The notes: generated by a model from the sequence alone, not told the origin. Shown: positions 35,935 through 45,211, counted from the first letter of the stretch. The stretch is DNA of 64,000 nt from Flavihumibacter profundi (GCF_020076305.1 NZ_JAIQXE010000001.1:1054001-1118000), one strand, 5' to 3'. Made by a program: numbers and translations.

Positions 35935-36921
35935 ATGAATGACAGCAAGGTCACAAAAATTGGCGTATTAACTTCAGGTGGTGATGCTCCCGGTATGAAT
36001 GCAGCGGTTAGGGCAGTAGTGCGTACGGGACTTTACCACGGTCTGGAAGTTCATGGCGTGTTGAGAGGATATAGCGGGATGGTGGATGATGATATATTTC
36101 AAATGGAGTCACGCTCTGTGGCTAATATTATCCAGCGCGGCGGAACTATATTAAAAACTGCACGGTGTAAAGAATTTTTTGAATACGAAGGCCGGTTGAA
36201 AGCCTACGAAAACCTGAAGAAAAGAGGTATAAACGGATTGGTTATAATTGGTGGCGATGGCAGTTTCAATGGTGCCCTGAAATTCAGCAAGGAATTCGAC
36301 ATACCCTGCGTCGGTATCCCCGGCACAATTGATAAGGATATTGCAGGAACTGATTTTACAATCGGGTTCGACACCGCTGTAAACACAGCTGTTGAAGCAA
36401 TTGACAAGATCAGGGACACTGCAGATGCACACGACCGGTTGTTCATTATCGAAGTAATGGGCCGTGATGCTGGTTATATTGCCTTACACAGCGGAATCGC
36501 CACAGGCGCAGAACACATACTTATCCCGGAGCGCAAGACAGATATCGACAGCGTTGTAGAAAGCCTGCTCGAAAAAGAAAAGCGCAAAAAACTGGTTAAC
36601 CTGATTGTTGTTGCCGAAGGCGATGAATTTGGCGGCGCAGAAGAAGTTGCCAAACACGTTAAGTCGAAATTACCTAACGTTGACACAAGGGTTTGTATCC
36701 TTGGGCATATCCAGAGAGGCGGTTCTCCTACCTGCCTGGACAGGCTTATTGCCAGCAGGATGGGTTACCATGCGGTTGAATCTTTAATGACCAACAGGCA
36801 CAATGTTATGGTAGGCATCCAGAACAATAAAATGCATTATACCCAACTGGAATATGCAGTAAAGGCCAAACAAAAAATTAATGAAGAGTGGATGAAGATC
36901 GTTAAGATCCTGGCATCCTGA
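35935..36921 (+). CDS. pfkA: ATP-dependent 6-phosphofructokinase
   Basis: The 328-residue enzyme phosphorylates fructose 6-phosphate in glycolysis. Seen: the ATP site GVLTSGGDAPGMNAAVRAVV, G106-GDGS110, the catalytic loop G127-IPGTID133, GFDTAVNTAVEAIDKIRDTA, and VMGRDAGYIAL. Glycine at 109 and at 130 is the pattern of ATP-using rather than pyrophosphate-using enzymes. The usual TIDND reads TIDKD here (K134). It is followed after 31 bp by pyk, so two irreversible glycolytic steps share an operon. Confidence 0.96.
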   Translation: MNDSKVTKIGVLTSGGDAPGMNAAVRAVVRTGLYHGLEVHGVLRGYSGMVDDDIFQMESRSVANIIQRGGTILKTARCKEFFEYEGRLKAYENLKKRGINGLVIIGGDGSFNGALKFSKEFDIPCVGIPGTIDKDIAGTDFTIGFDTAVNTAVEAIDKIRDTADAHDRLFIIEVMGRDAGYIALHSGIATGAEHILIPERKTDIDSVVESLLEKEKRKKLVNLIVVAEGDEFGGAEEVAKHVKSKLPNVDTRVCILGHIQRGGSPTCLDRLIASRMGYHAVESLMTNRHNVMVGIQNNKMHYTQLEYAVKAKQKINEEWMKIVKILAS

Positions 36922-36952
36922 TACCAATAAGCAAGCAACGAAATAGAAAAAT

Positions 36953-38443
36953 ATGTCTAAACACGCTTCGAAATACCTGCACCAGGAAATGGATAAAGAA
37001 GCAGGAATTCAACATGCTTTCAAAAGAACAAAAATTGTAGCAACTGTTGGCCCCGCCTGTGATACTTATGACCAATTATTAGCACTGGTTAGAGCCGGGG
37101 TGAATGTTTTCCGTTTGAATTTCTCCCATGGATCCCATGAAGACAAAGCGGCAATTATTGAACATATCCGGAATATCAACAAAACTGAACCTTATAATAT
37201 TGCCATCCTTGGCGATTTGCAGGGTCCGAAATTAAGGGTGGGTGAAATTGAACACAACAAACTACATGTAAAGGAAGGTGATATCCTCACTTTCACCAAT
37301 ACAAAATGCATTGGCACCCTGGAGAAAATTTATGTTAGTTACCCCAACCTCCACCAGGACGTTGTTGTTGGGAACAGGATTTTTATTGACGATGGCAAGA
37401 TTGAAGTGGAAGTTGTTGAAATCACCAAAAGCAACGACGTAAAAGTAAAAGTAACCCTGGGCGGCAACCTCTCTTCCAAGAAAGGTATTAACCTGCCGGA
37501 TACTAAAATATCACTGCCTGCATTAACCGAAAAAGACCTGGTTGACCTCGATTTTATTATCAAACAAAAACTCGACTGGGTTGCGCTTTCTTTTGTTAAG
37601 CGCGTGGATGACCTGCGTGAACTGCGTTCTATACTGAACAGGCACCAGAGCAAGACAAAAGTCATTTCTAAAATCGAAATGCCTGAAGCGATTACCAACC
37701 TCCGCGACCTGATTATTGAAAGCGACGGTGTGATGATTGCCCGCGGTGACCTGGGTATTGAGATCCCCATGGAACAGGTTCCCCTGATCCAGAAAGATAT
37801 TATCCGCAAATGTATGCACAGGGCGAAACCGGTTATCGTTGCTACCCAGATGATGGAGAGCATGATTGACCGTGTAAAACCCAACAGAAGCGAGGTTACG
37901 GATGTGGCAAATGCAGTGCTTGAAGGCGCTGATGCTGTTATGCTTAGCGGTGAAACCGCAACCGGGCAACACCCGGTGCTGGTTATCGAAACCATGAGCA
38001 AGATCATCGGTGAAATTGAAAGGAAGGCTTATAACTTCAACCGCGAGGAGGACTTAACCCCCCAACCACACTCCCCTTCTTTTTTAAGCGATGCTATTTG
38101 CTATAATGCCTGCAAGATGGCCAAGGATGTAAATGCTGAAGCCCTGGTGGGTATGACGCAAAGTGGCTATACCGCATTTATGCTGTCGAGCTACCGCCCT
38201 AAATCTCCTTTATATATTTTCACCAAGGAAAGGACCCTGGTTAACCAATTAAGCCTTAGCTGGGGTGTTCGTGCCTTCTTTTATGAAGAAGAAGAAAGCC
38301 TTGACGACATCATTTCTGACCAGATCGAAATCCTCAAGGAAAGGGGATTCATTAAAAGCAAGGACGTTGTAGTCAGCACTGGCAGCACTCCTGTTAATGA
38401 GCACTTGCCGACGAATGTGTTGAAGATTACGAAGATAAAGTAG
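36953..38443 (+). CDS. pyk: pyruvate kinase
   Basis: The 496-residue enzyme makes pyruvate and ATP from phosphoenolpyruvate. Seen: KIVATVGPACDTYDQL at the start of the barrel, FRLNFSHGSHEDK, the B domain (about 105-205), ISKIEMPEAITNL with the catalytic Lys-Glu pair, MIARGDLGIEIPMEQVP, and TQMMESMI. The C-terminal domain (about 375-496) would hold the allosteric site. The ending KITKIK is directly followed by a copy of a repeat that also reaches into cutC. A strong bidirectional terminator lies at 38521-38552. Confidence 0.96.
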   Translation: MSKHASKYLHQEMDKEAGIQHAFKRTKIVATVGPACDTYDQLLALVRAGVNVFRLNFSHGSHEDKAAIIEHIRNINKTEPYNIAILGDLQGPKLRVGEIEHNKLHVKEGDILTFTNTKCIGTLEKIYVSYPNLHQDVVVGNRIFIDDGKIEVEVVEITKSNDVKVKVTLGGNLSSKKGINLPDTKISLPALTEKDLVDLDFIIKQKLDWVALSFVKRVDDLRELRSILNRHQSKTKVISKIEMPEAITNLRDLIIESDGVMIARGDLGIEIPMEQVPLIQKDIIRKCMHRAKPVIVATQMMESMIDRVKPNRSEVTDVANAVLEGADAVMLSGETATGQHPVLVIETMSKIIGEIERKAYNFNREEDLTPQPHSPSFLSDAICYNACKMAKDVNAEALVGMTQSGYTAFMLSSYRPKSPLYIFTKERTLVNQLSLSWGVRAFFYEEEESLDDIISDQIEILKERGFIKSKDVVVSTGSTPVNEHLPTNVLKITKIK

Positions 38444-38473
38444 GTGAGCGGTAAACCGTAAGCGGTGAGCGGT
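38442..38473. repeat. left arm of an inverted GGTGAGCGG-type repeat
   Basis: The unit built from GGTGAGCGGT and GTAAGCGGTGAGCGG begins at the pyk stop codon. A 31-bp stretch of it is the reverse complement of 38563-38593 with two mismatches. The two arms flank the terminator between pyk and cutC. Confidence 0.75.
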
Positions 38474-38520
38474 GGGGTCATGGATATGCAGGCAGAAAAA
38501 TAAAATGTAAAACTCAAATA

Positions 38521-38552
38521 AAAAAGCTACCGGAAAATCCGGTAGCTTTTTT
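38521..38552. terminator. bidirectional intrinsic terminator between pyk and cutC
   Basis: A perfect 14-bp stem (AAAAAGCTACCGGA against TCCGGTAGCTTTTT) with an AAA loop. It has A-tract and T-tract flanks on both sides, so it can stop transcription from either convergent gene. Confidence 0.92.
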
Positions 38553-38560
38553 ATTTCGAA

Positions 38561-38601
38561 TTACCGCTCACCGCTTACTGCTTACCGCTCACCGCTCACC
38601 T
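38561..38601. repeat. right arm of the GGTGAGCGG-type repeat, overlapping the cutC end
   Basis: This arm contains the reverse complement of the left arm plus one more 7-bp GCTCACC unit. Read on the minus strand it encodes the last residues (VSGER) and the stop of cutC, so the repeat forms the gene's 3' end. Confidence 0.75.
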
Positions 38602-39310
38602 CCCTCACCAACGCCTCCACCTCTTCCGGGTCCACCCCATACGTCCCCCCTTCCTCATGGATGTTACCATTCCGGTATGACATGGCACTCGCTACTTTTT
38701 TACGGGCGGAACTATGGAACTCAGTTAGTCCCGTTGCTGCTGCCAATGCTTTTATATTGCCCGACCTGATGCCCGATCCCGGCAAAATGGTAATCCTGCC
38801 ATCTGCTGCCGCAACACAGGCTTTAATCAGCTCAATCCCTTCTATGGCTGTATCTGCAGCCCCGGATGTGAGTATCCTGTTGCAGCCACATTGAATAATA
38901 TCTTCCAAAGCCTTCAGGGGTTCACGGCTATGGTCAAACGCCCTGTGGAAGGTTACTTCCATGGGATAGGCCAGTTCTACCAGCCTGGAAATCTTCGGGA
39001 TATCTACATTTCCATCTTTGTCCAGCATGCCAAACACAACACCATCCATTCCTGTTTCGCGGCATAACAGGATATCCTGTTGTATTATCGCATACTCTTC
39101 ATCGGTATACAGGAAGTCCCCGCCCCTGGGCCTGATTATCGGGAATATTGGAATACTTACCGCTTTCCGGGCGGCCTTCATCATGCCATAGGAAACGGTC
39201 GTACCACCTTCGAGCGGGTTTGCACAGAGCTCTATCCGCCCGCCGCCTGCTTTTTCTATTAATCGGCAACTGCCAATATCAAATGCTATTATTTCGAACA
39301 GGAAAGCCAT
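38582..39310 (-). CDS. cutC: copper homeostasis protein CutC
   Basis: The 242-residue TIM-barrel protein of the CutC family starts MAFLFEIIAFDIGSCRLIEKAGGGRIELC. It contains FPIIRPRGGDFLYTDEE, DGVVFGMLDKDGNVDI, VTFHRAFDHS and ILPGSGIRSGNIK. CutC is linked to copper tolerance, but its biochemical activity is not firmly known. The start at 39310 is chosen because the in-frame extension to 39385 precedes the conserved N-terminus. The C-terminal residues VSGER and the stop codon are supplied by the GGTGAGCGG repeat. Confidence 0.92.
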   Translation of the reverse strand: MAFLFEIIAFDIGSCRLIEKAGGGRIELCANPLEGGTTVSYGMMKAARKAVSIPIFPIIRPRGGDFLYTDEEYAIIQQDILLCRETGMDGVVFGMLDKDGNVDIPKISRLVELAYPMEVTFHRAFDHSREPLKALEDIIQCGCNRILTSGAADTAIEGIELIKACVAAADGRITILPGSGIRSGNIKALAAATGLTEFHSSARKKVASAMSYRNGNIHEEGGTYGVDPEEVEALVREVSGER

Positions 39311-39415
39311 TACTGCTGGTTTTAATATGATTATTTGAAGGTGAAATGTACTGCATTTCAGGATGCAATTCAGTACTTTTAGCAATCCTAATTATATCGT
39401 ATAACACAACATTTC

Positions 39416-41287
39416 ATGAGAAAAACTTTTATTTTACTGGCCGCACTTTTCAGCATTTTAAATGCAAGTGCCCAAACCATCTTCCAGCAGGACTCTGCCT
39501 GGATCCGCGACAATTACACCAAGAAGGAACTGTACATCCCCATGAGGGATGGCAAGAAATTGTTTACCGCCATCTATGCACCTAAGGATGGTTCCGAAAA
39601 ACATCCTATCCTGATGAACAGGACACCTTATTCCTGTTACCCTTATGGCGAGCAAAATTTCCGCGCGATGTGGAACAGCCACTGGCGGTATTACCTGCGT
39701 GAAGGATATATTATCGTTATCCAGGATGTTCGTGGCAGGTGGATGAGTGAAGGTGAATTTGTAGATGTGCGCCCTTTTAACCCCGACAAAAAAACGCCGC
39801 AGGATATTGACGAAGCCAGCGATACTTATGATGCTATCGACTGGCTGGTGAAAAACCAACCCAACAATAATGGGAATGTTGGCGTTTTTGGCATTTCCTA
39901 TCCGGGCTTTTATTCTACCATGGCTGCTGCAAGTGGCCACCCTGCTTTGAAAGCAGTAAGTCCGCAGGCTCCGGTAACAGAATGGTTCCTTGGTGATGAC
40001 TTCCATCATAACGGTGCTTTCAGCCTCGTGGATGCTATCAGTTTTTATGGCGGCGGTTTCGGTTTTCCAAGACCCGCGCCAACTATGCAGGGCCCGTCCA
40101 GCTCACTCAAACTCCCGGATAATGACAACTACCAGACTTACCTGCAGATCGGGGCCTTGCCCAACTTCATGAAACTGCTGGGCGACAGTGTAAAATTCCT
40201 GAAGGATTTGTATGCGCATCCTAATTATGATGAATTCTGGAAAGCACGTAATGCCCGGAATGCGATGTATAATATTAAACCTGCAATGCTGGTGGTAGGC
40301 GGACTTTTCGACGCCGAGGATTGCTATGGTGCCTGGAACCTTTACAAGGCTATTGAAAAACAAAACCCGTCTGCCAACAACAAACTGGTTATGGGTCCAT
40401 GGCACCATGGCCAGTGGAGCGCTCCTAATGGAAGCAGTATGGGCAATGTCCGTTTTGGCAGCCGTACCTCTGAATGGTACCAGAACAATATTGAACTTCC
40501 CTTCTTCAATTTCTATTTAAAAGGCAAAGGGGAAGACCCCAAACTTGCCGAAGCTACCATCTTTTTCTCCGGGGAAAATCAGTGGAAAAAGCTGGACCAA
40601 TGGCCGCCTGCCGCAATGCAGCCGACCCCGGTTTACCTGCAAAGCAATGGTACGCTCGACTGGAATAAACCTGCTGCAAAAGAGGGTTTCACAGAATACA
40701 TCAGTGACCCGGCTAAACCTGTTCCTTATACGGAAGATGTGCATTTCGGCCGCACCCGCGAATACATGACCGATGACCAGCGCTTCGCCAGCCGCCGGCC
40801 CGATGTGCTGGTTTTCCAGACGCCTGTATTGACGGAAGACCTGACCCTTGCAGGCCCCATTACCGCAGACCTCAAAGTGAGCATCAGCAGCACAGACGCC
40901 GACTTTATTGTAAAAGTCATTGATGTTTTCCCCGATGACTTTAAATATGCTGAAGGCAGTACTTACCCGATGGGTGGCTACCAGATGCTGGTCCGTGGTG
41001 AAATCATGCGGGGAAAATTCAGGAAAAGCTTTGAGAACCCGGTCCCGTTCAAACCAAACACGCCTGATGAGGTGAAATATTCCTTACCGGATATTGCCCA
41101 TACTTTCAAAAAAGGGCATCGCCTGATGATCCAGGTGCAAAGCAGCTGGTTCCCGCTGATGGACAGGAATCCGCAGCAATTCATGAATATTTATGAGGCG
41201 AAGGACAGCGATTTCAAAAAAGCAACGATCAGGATTTTACACAATAGCGCGAATGCATCCGCTATATACCTGCCAATAATAAAATAG
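39416..41287 (+). CDS. secreted CocE/NonD-family hydrolase (X-Pro dipeptidyl-peptidase S15 type)
   Basis: The 623-residue protein has a signal peptide (MRKTFILLAALFSILNASAQ). An alpha/beta hydrolase domain follows with YIPMRDGKKLFTAIYAP, VIQDVRGRWMSEGEF, the nucleophile elbow GISYPGFY, and the acid and base regions GGLFDAEDCYG and GPWHHGQWS. The C-terminal 200 residues form the jelly-roll domain of the S15/CocE family. It is likely a periplasmic or secreted acyl-ester or amide hydrolase, possibly a dipeptidyl peptidase. It is monocistronic with its own terminator. Confidence 0.9.
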   Translation: MRKTFILLAALFSILNASAQTIFQQDSAWIRDNYTKKELYIPMRDGKKLFTAIYAPKDGSEKHPILMNRTPYSCYPYGEQNFRAMWNSHWRYYLREGYIIVIQDVRGRWMSEGEFVDVRPFNPDKKTPQDIDEASDTYDAIDWLVKNQPNNNGNVGVFGISYPGFYSTMAAASGHPALKAVSPQAPVTEWFLGDDFHHNGAFSLVDAISFYGGGFGFPRPAPTMQGPSSSLKLPDNDNYQTYLQIGALPNFMKLLGDSVKFLKDLYAHPNYDEFWKARNARNAMYNIKPAMLVVGGLFDAEDCYGAWNLYKAIEKQNPSANNKLVMGPWHHGQWSAPNGSSMGNVRFGSRTSEWYQNNIELPFFNFYLKGKGEDPKLAEATIFFSGENQWKKLDQWPPAAMQPTPVYLQSNGTLDWNKPAAKEGFTEYISDPAKPVPYTEDVHFGRTREYMTDDQRFASRRPDVLVFQTPVLTEDLTLAGPITADLKVSISSTDADFIVKVIDVFPDDFKYAEGSTYPMGGYQMLVRGEIMRGKFRKSFENPVPFKPNTPDEVKYSLPDIAHTFKKGHRLMIQVQSSWFPLMDRNPQQFMNIYEAKDSDFKKATIRILHNSANASAIYLPIIK

Positions 41288-41306
41288 CAACAGATATTTC
41301 TCAGGC

Positions 41307-41336
41307 AAAATCCGGGAGCACTGCTTCCGGATTTTT
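41307..41336 (+). terminator. intrinsic terminator after the CocE-type hydrolase gene
   Basis: AAAATCCGG pairs with CCGGATTTT around an 11-base loop and is followed by further T residues. It starts 20 bp after the stop codon. Confidence 0.82.
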
Positions 41337-41420
41337 AGTTTACTCAAACGATTGCCTCACTGCTACTGCTGGTTTTGTAGTATTTTCCCGTCCCGAACTG
41401 TTATTGTCAAAATACCCGAT

Positions 41421-43091
41421 ATGCGAAAAATCTTATTAGCACTTTCCATTTGTTGCGGCCTCTTTGCCCAGGCGCAGGAATCACCCATTGCTATTGTACC
41501 GGAACCGGTAAGTATTGTTATGCCTGCTACTGCCGGCAGGTATTTGGTCTCCCCTGCTTCCAAAATCGGCCTGGCAGGAAAGGGACTCGAAAATTCTGCT
41601 GACTTTTTTAATGAATACCTGCAGAAAAGTTTTGGTTACAAACTCGACGTTAAGAGTCCCGGCAAAAAAACGGATATCATCCTTACATTGTCAAGGACTT
41701 CCAACCCGGTTTCCGGCGCATACACCTTATCGGTAGATACTAAAGGAATTACAATTTCGGGGCATGATGAGCTTGGTGTCTTTTATGGTATCCAGACTTT
41801 ACTGCAATTGATCCCGACTGCTGAAACCAACCATACATTACCAACGCCATTTGTAAATATCAGCGACTACCCAAGGTTTGCTTACAGGGGACTGATGCTG
41901 GATGTTGGCCGGCATTTCTTTGATGTAAATTTTGTAAAGAAATATATTGACTTCCTGGCCCTGCATAAAATGAATTATTTCCACTGGCACCTAACTGATG
42001 ACCAGGGCTGGCGCATCGAAATAAAAAAATACCCTAAGCTGACAGAGAAAGGCGCCTGGCGGAATGGCACCATTATCGGCAACTATCCCGGTAAAGGAAA
42101 TGACAATACCCGCAGCGGCGGCTTCTATACACAGGAAGAGATTAAAGACATTGTGAAATATGCAGAGAAGCGCTATATCACTATTATCCCTGAAATAGAA
42201 ATGCCGGGACATGCTTCTGCTGCCATCGCGGCCTATCCTGAACTAAGCTGCTTCCCTGATGAAGCGACCAAAACCTATTACTTTAACCCCAATAGTGCCT
42301 GGGCAGGAGATTCCACCGGGAAACAGGTTCAGCAAATCTGGGGCGTATGTAGAGATGTGTTCGTGCCTTCAGAAAATACATTTAAGTTCCTGGAAGGGGT
42401 GCTCGATGAAGTGATCGCTTTGTTTCCTTCCAAATACATTCATGTTGGTGGTGACGAATGCCCAAAGGACAACTGGAAAAGATCTGAATTCTGCCAGCAA
42501 CTGATGAAGGAAAAAGGACTTAAAGATGAGCATGCCTTACAGAGTTATTTCATCCAGCGGATGGAAAAATATATCAATAGCAAAGGCCGCAGTATTATTG
42601 GCTGGGATGAAATCCTGGAAGGCGGCCTCGCACCAAATGCTACCGTAATGAGCTGGCGCGGGGAAGATGGTGGAATAGAAGCAGCTAACTCCGGCCACAA
42701 TGTGGTCATGACACCAAACACTTATGTGTACTTCGATTATGCGCAATCAAAAAAAGAAGATTCGGTTGTAATTGGTGGTTACCTCCCACTGGACAAAGTT
42801 TATAATTACGAACCCCTGCCAACTGCACTGCCGGCTGACAAACAAAAGTTTATCCTGGGTGCCCAGGCCAATGTGTGGACCGAATACATGGACAACCCTT
42901 CAAAAGTGGAGTACATGATTTTCCCGCGGATGAGCGCACTGAGTGAAGTGCTCTGGAGCCAGAAAGAAAAACGCAGCTTCGCAAACTTCCAGCAAAAGCT
43001 TCCGTTACAGATAAAAAGATACCTGTTGTGGGGCATCAATTACAGCAAAGCATTCTATGAACCCCAGGCAGACGGGGCATCGGTTAAATAA
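41421..43091 (+). CDS. GH20 beta-N-acetylhexosaminidase
   Basis: The 556-residue glycoside hydrolase starts with a signal peptide (MRKILLALSICCGLFAQAQ). An N-terminal GH20b-type domain (about 25-145) precedes the catalytic barrel. Key segments are YRGLMLDVGRHFF, NYFHWHLTDDQGWRIEIKKYP, and HVGGDECPKDNW with the D345-E346 pair. In GH20 these residues act in substrate-assisted hydrolysis of terminal GlcNAc or GalNAc. The start at 41421 is set by the signal peptide; an upstream frame to 41352 is ignored. It is followed after 40 bp by the NagB fusion gene, a clear GlcNAc-use pair. Confidence 0.94.
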   Translation: MRKILLALSICCGLFAQAQESPIAIVPEPVSIVMPATAGRYLVSPASKIGLAGKGLENSADFFNEYLQKSFGYKLDVKSPGKKTDIILTLSRTSNPVSGAYTLSVDTKGITISGHDELGVFYGIQTLLQLIPTAETNHTLPTPFVNISDYPRFAYRGLMLDVGRHFFDVNFVKKYIDFLALHKMNYFHWHLTDDQGWRIEIKKYPKLTEKGAWRNGTIIGNYPGKGNDNTRSGGFYTQEEIKDIVKYAEKRYITIIPEIEMPGHASAAIAAYPELSCFPDEATKTYYFNPNSAWAGDSTGKQVQQIWGVCRDVFVPSENTFKFLEGVLDEVIALFPSKYIHVGGDECPKDNWKRSEFCQQLMKEKGLKDEHALQSYFIQRMEKYINSKGRSIIGWDEILEGGLAPNATVMSWRGEDGGIEAANSGHNVVMTPNTYVYFDYAQSKKEDSVVIGGYLPLDKVYNYEPLPTALPADKQKFILGAQANVWTEYMDNPSKVEYMIFPRMSALSEVLWSQKEKRSFANFQQKLPLQIKRYLLWGINYSKAFYEPQADGASVK

Positions 43092-43131
43092 ATAACATAA
43101 TTTCGTTCACTCAACAAATAAATATAGCCAT

Positions 43132-45039
43132 ATGAGCATGGTCGATTCATTTGAAAAAATTCCTGTTAAGATTTTCGACAACATCAAACAGGGATCTGTT
43201 TTTATTGCAAGGGAAATTGCTGCCATCATCAGGCAGAAACAGGCGGAAGGTAAAAAATGTGTACTCGGACTGGCTACCGGTTCTTCCCCAAAATCAGTAT
43301 ATGCCGAATTAGTGCGCCTGCACCGCGAAGAAGGACTGAGCTTTAAAAATGTCATCACCTTCAACCTCGATGAGTACTATCCTATCGATAAGGATGCCCT
43401 TCAGAGTTATAACCGCTACATGAAGGAGCAATTGTTCAACCATGTAGATATCGATCCTGCAAATATCCACATCCCCAATGGTGAATGGCCGAAAGAATTT
43501 ATCAAGAAATACTGCCATGAATACGAAAGCACCATCGAAGCAGCCGGCGGGATTGATGTGCAGATCCTTGGTATCGGTAATAACGGCCATATCGGCTTCA
43601 ATGAACCGGGATCAAGCCGTTTTTCACGCACCAGGCTGATTACCCTTGACAATTCAACCCGGATTGCCAATTCTTTTGAATTTGCCAATATATCGCAGGT
43701 TCCCCGCCTTGCAGTTACGATGGGTATTGATACCATAATGAAGGCCAGGAAGATTTACCTGATGGCCTGGGGACCAATGAAAGCACCGGTTATCCAGAAA
43801 GCAGTGGAGGAGCATGTAACTGAACAGATCCCGGCTTCCCTGCTGCAACAACATAATGACGCTATATATGTGCTGGATGAGAGCGCGGCCAGTGAACTGA
43901 CCCGTTTCCGTTCACCATGGCTTACCGGCGATATTGACTGGAACCCAAAAATGATCAAAAAGGCAGTGGTAAGCATGGCCCTGAAACTGGGAAAGCCAGT
44001 ACTGGCCCTTACCAACAGCGATTATAATGACCATGGCCTGGGCGATTTGCTGGTTGAACACGGTGATGCCTATGAGATCAACCTGCAGGTATTTTACCTG
44101 CTCAGGGACAGCATTACCGGCTGGCCTGGTGGCAAGCCCGATGTGAACATCCCGACCCATCCTGAAAGGTCTTTACCGTACCCCAAGAGAAGCCTCATTT
44201 TCTCCCCCCACCCCGATGATGATATCATTAGCATGGGGGGCACCTTCATGCGTTTGCACGACCAGGGGCATGAAGTGCATGTGGCCTACCAGACCAGCGG
44301 GAACATTGCAGTAACTGATGAATTCGTAACCCGCTTTATAGACTTTGCGGTTGGCTTTGAAGAGATTTCAGGAATAGACTCCAGTAGGTCACGCGACATC
44401 CTGGCTGAAGCGCAAAAATTCCTTTCCAGTAAAAAAACGAGCGAAAGTGATACTGCGCAGATCAGGGCCATAAAGGGACTGATTCGCCGTGGTGAAGCAA
44501 AAGCTACCTGCCGTTATGTGGGCATAAAAGACGAACATATCCATTTCCAGAACCTTCCCTTTTATGAAACCGGGCGGGTAGAGAAAAAACCAATGGGTGA
44601 AGAAGATGTGCAGCTTACTGTTGAATTATTAAAGCAGGTAAAGCCACACCAGATTTTCGCTGCGGGCGACCTTGCAGACCCGCATGGCACACACAAGGTT
44701 TGCCTGGATGTTATTTTCGAATCTATGCGCAGGCTGAAAGCTTCCGGCGAAGAGTGGGTTAAAGATTGTTGGGTTTGGCTCTATAAAGGCGCATGGCAGG
44801 AATGGAATATTGAAGAAATTGAAATGGCAATACCCATGAGTCCGGACCAGGTGATGAAAAAGCGTTTCGGCATATTTATCCACCAGTCGCAGAAAGATAT
44901 GGTTCCTTTTCAGGGTTCAGATTCGCGCGAATTCTGGCAAAGGGCCGAAGACAGGAATGGCAATACGGCAAAGCTTTACGCACAACTGGGATTAACACAG
45001 TATGCTGCGATGGAAGCTTTTGTAAGGTGGCACTATTGA
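43132..45039 (+). CDS. nagB: glucosamine-6-phosphate deaminase fused to a PIG-L-type deacetylase domain
   Basis: The 635-residue protein joins two enzymes. Residues 20-270 are NagB: LGLATGSSPKSVYAELV for phosphate binding, FNLDEYYPI, and L146-GIGNNGHIGFNEPG160 with the active-site His153 and Glu158. Residues 350-620 are a PIG-L/LmbE zinc deacetylase with P359-HPDDD364 and DPHGTHKVCLD (HxxH). The first part makes fructose 6-phosphate from glucosamine 6-phosphate; the second could remove acetyl from GlcNAc or GlcNAc-6-P, which would make a separate NagA unnecessary. That role is inference. The GH20 gene lies upstream. Confidence 0.9.
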   Translation: MSMVDSFEKIPVKIFDNIKQGSVFIAREIAAIIRQKQAEGKKCVLGLATGSSPKSVYAELVRLHREEGLSFKNVITFNLDEYYPIDKDALQSYNRYMKEQLFNHVDIDPANIHIPNGEWPKEFIKKYCHEYESTIEAAGGIDVQILGIGNNGHIGFNEPGSSRFSRTRLITLDNSTRIANSFEFANISQVPRLAVTMGIDTIMKARKIYLMAWGPMKAPVIQKAVEEHVTEQIPASLLQQHNDAIYVLDESAASELTRFRSPWLTGDIDWNPKMIKKAVVSMALKLGKPVLALTNSDYNDHGLGDLLVEHGDAYEINLQVFYLLRDSITGWPGGKPDVNIPTHPERSLPYPKRSLIFSPHPDDDIISMGGTFMRLHDQGHEVHVAYQTSGNIAVTDEFVTRFIDFAVGFEEISGIDSSRSRDILAEAQKFLSSKKTSESDTAQIRAIKGLIRRGEAKATCRYVGIKDEHIHFQNLPFYETGRVEKKPMGEEDVQLTVELLKQVKPHQIFAAGDLADPHGTHKVCLDVIFESMRRLKASGEEWVKDCWVWLYKGAWQEWNIEEIEMAIPMSPDQVMKKRFGIFIHQSQKDMVPFQGSDSREFWQRAEDRNGNTAKLYAQLGLTQYAAMEAFVRWHY

Positions 45040-45087
45040 TTATCAATGCTTAAAATCGTTTAATTCGCAAATTCCGGTTCCGGGAAT

Positions 45088-45119
45088 TTGGAAAATAAAT
45101 GGGGTTTCCCTTATCTTTG
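45088..45119 (+). promoter_or_regulatory. promoter of the tRNA-Arg gene
   Basis: TTG at 45088-45090 and TATCTTTG at 45112-45119 are separated by 21 bp and fit the Bacteroidota consensus (TTG, 17-23 bp, TAnnTTTG). The tRNA starts 19 bp downstream. Confidence 0.75.
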
Positions 45120-45137
45120 CACTCCCTTAACGGGAAC

Positions 45138-45211
45138 GGCTCCGTAGCTCAACTGAATAGAGCATCTGACTACGGATCAGAAGGTTTCAGGTTTGAATCC
45201 TGACGGAGTCA
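45138..45211 (+). tRNA. tRNA-Arg with anticodon ACG
   Basis: The full cloverleaf can be drawn. The acceptor stem GGCTCCG pairs with CGGAGTC (one G-U), and the D-arm is GCTC/GAGC. The anticodon stem TCTGA/TCAGA holds loop CTACGGA (anticodon ACG). The T-arm TCAGG/CCTGA holds loop TTTGAAT, and the discriminator is A. CCA is not encoded. The ACG anticodon is normally edited to ICG by TadA. The 3' end is duplicated at 47157-47170. Confidence 0.97.

Noticed and set aside
36241-36339. PfkA as a pyrophosphate-dependent enzyme
   Set aside because: Both marker positions are Gly (109 and 130), not the Asp and Lys of PPi-dependent enzymes.
43561-43611. Loss of NagB activity because the family Asp before GH is Asn151
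   Set aside because: Asn at this position occurs in active NagB proteins from other bacteria, and the His and Glu residues are kept.
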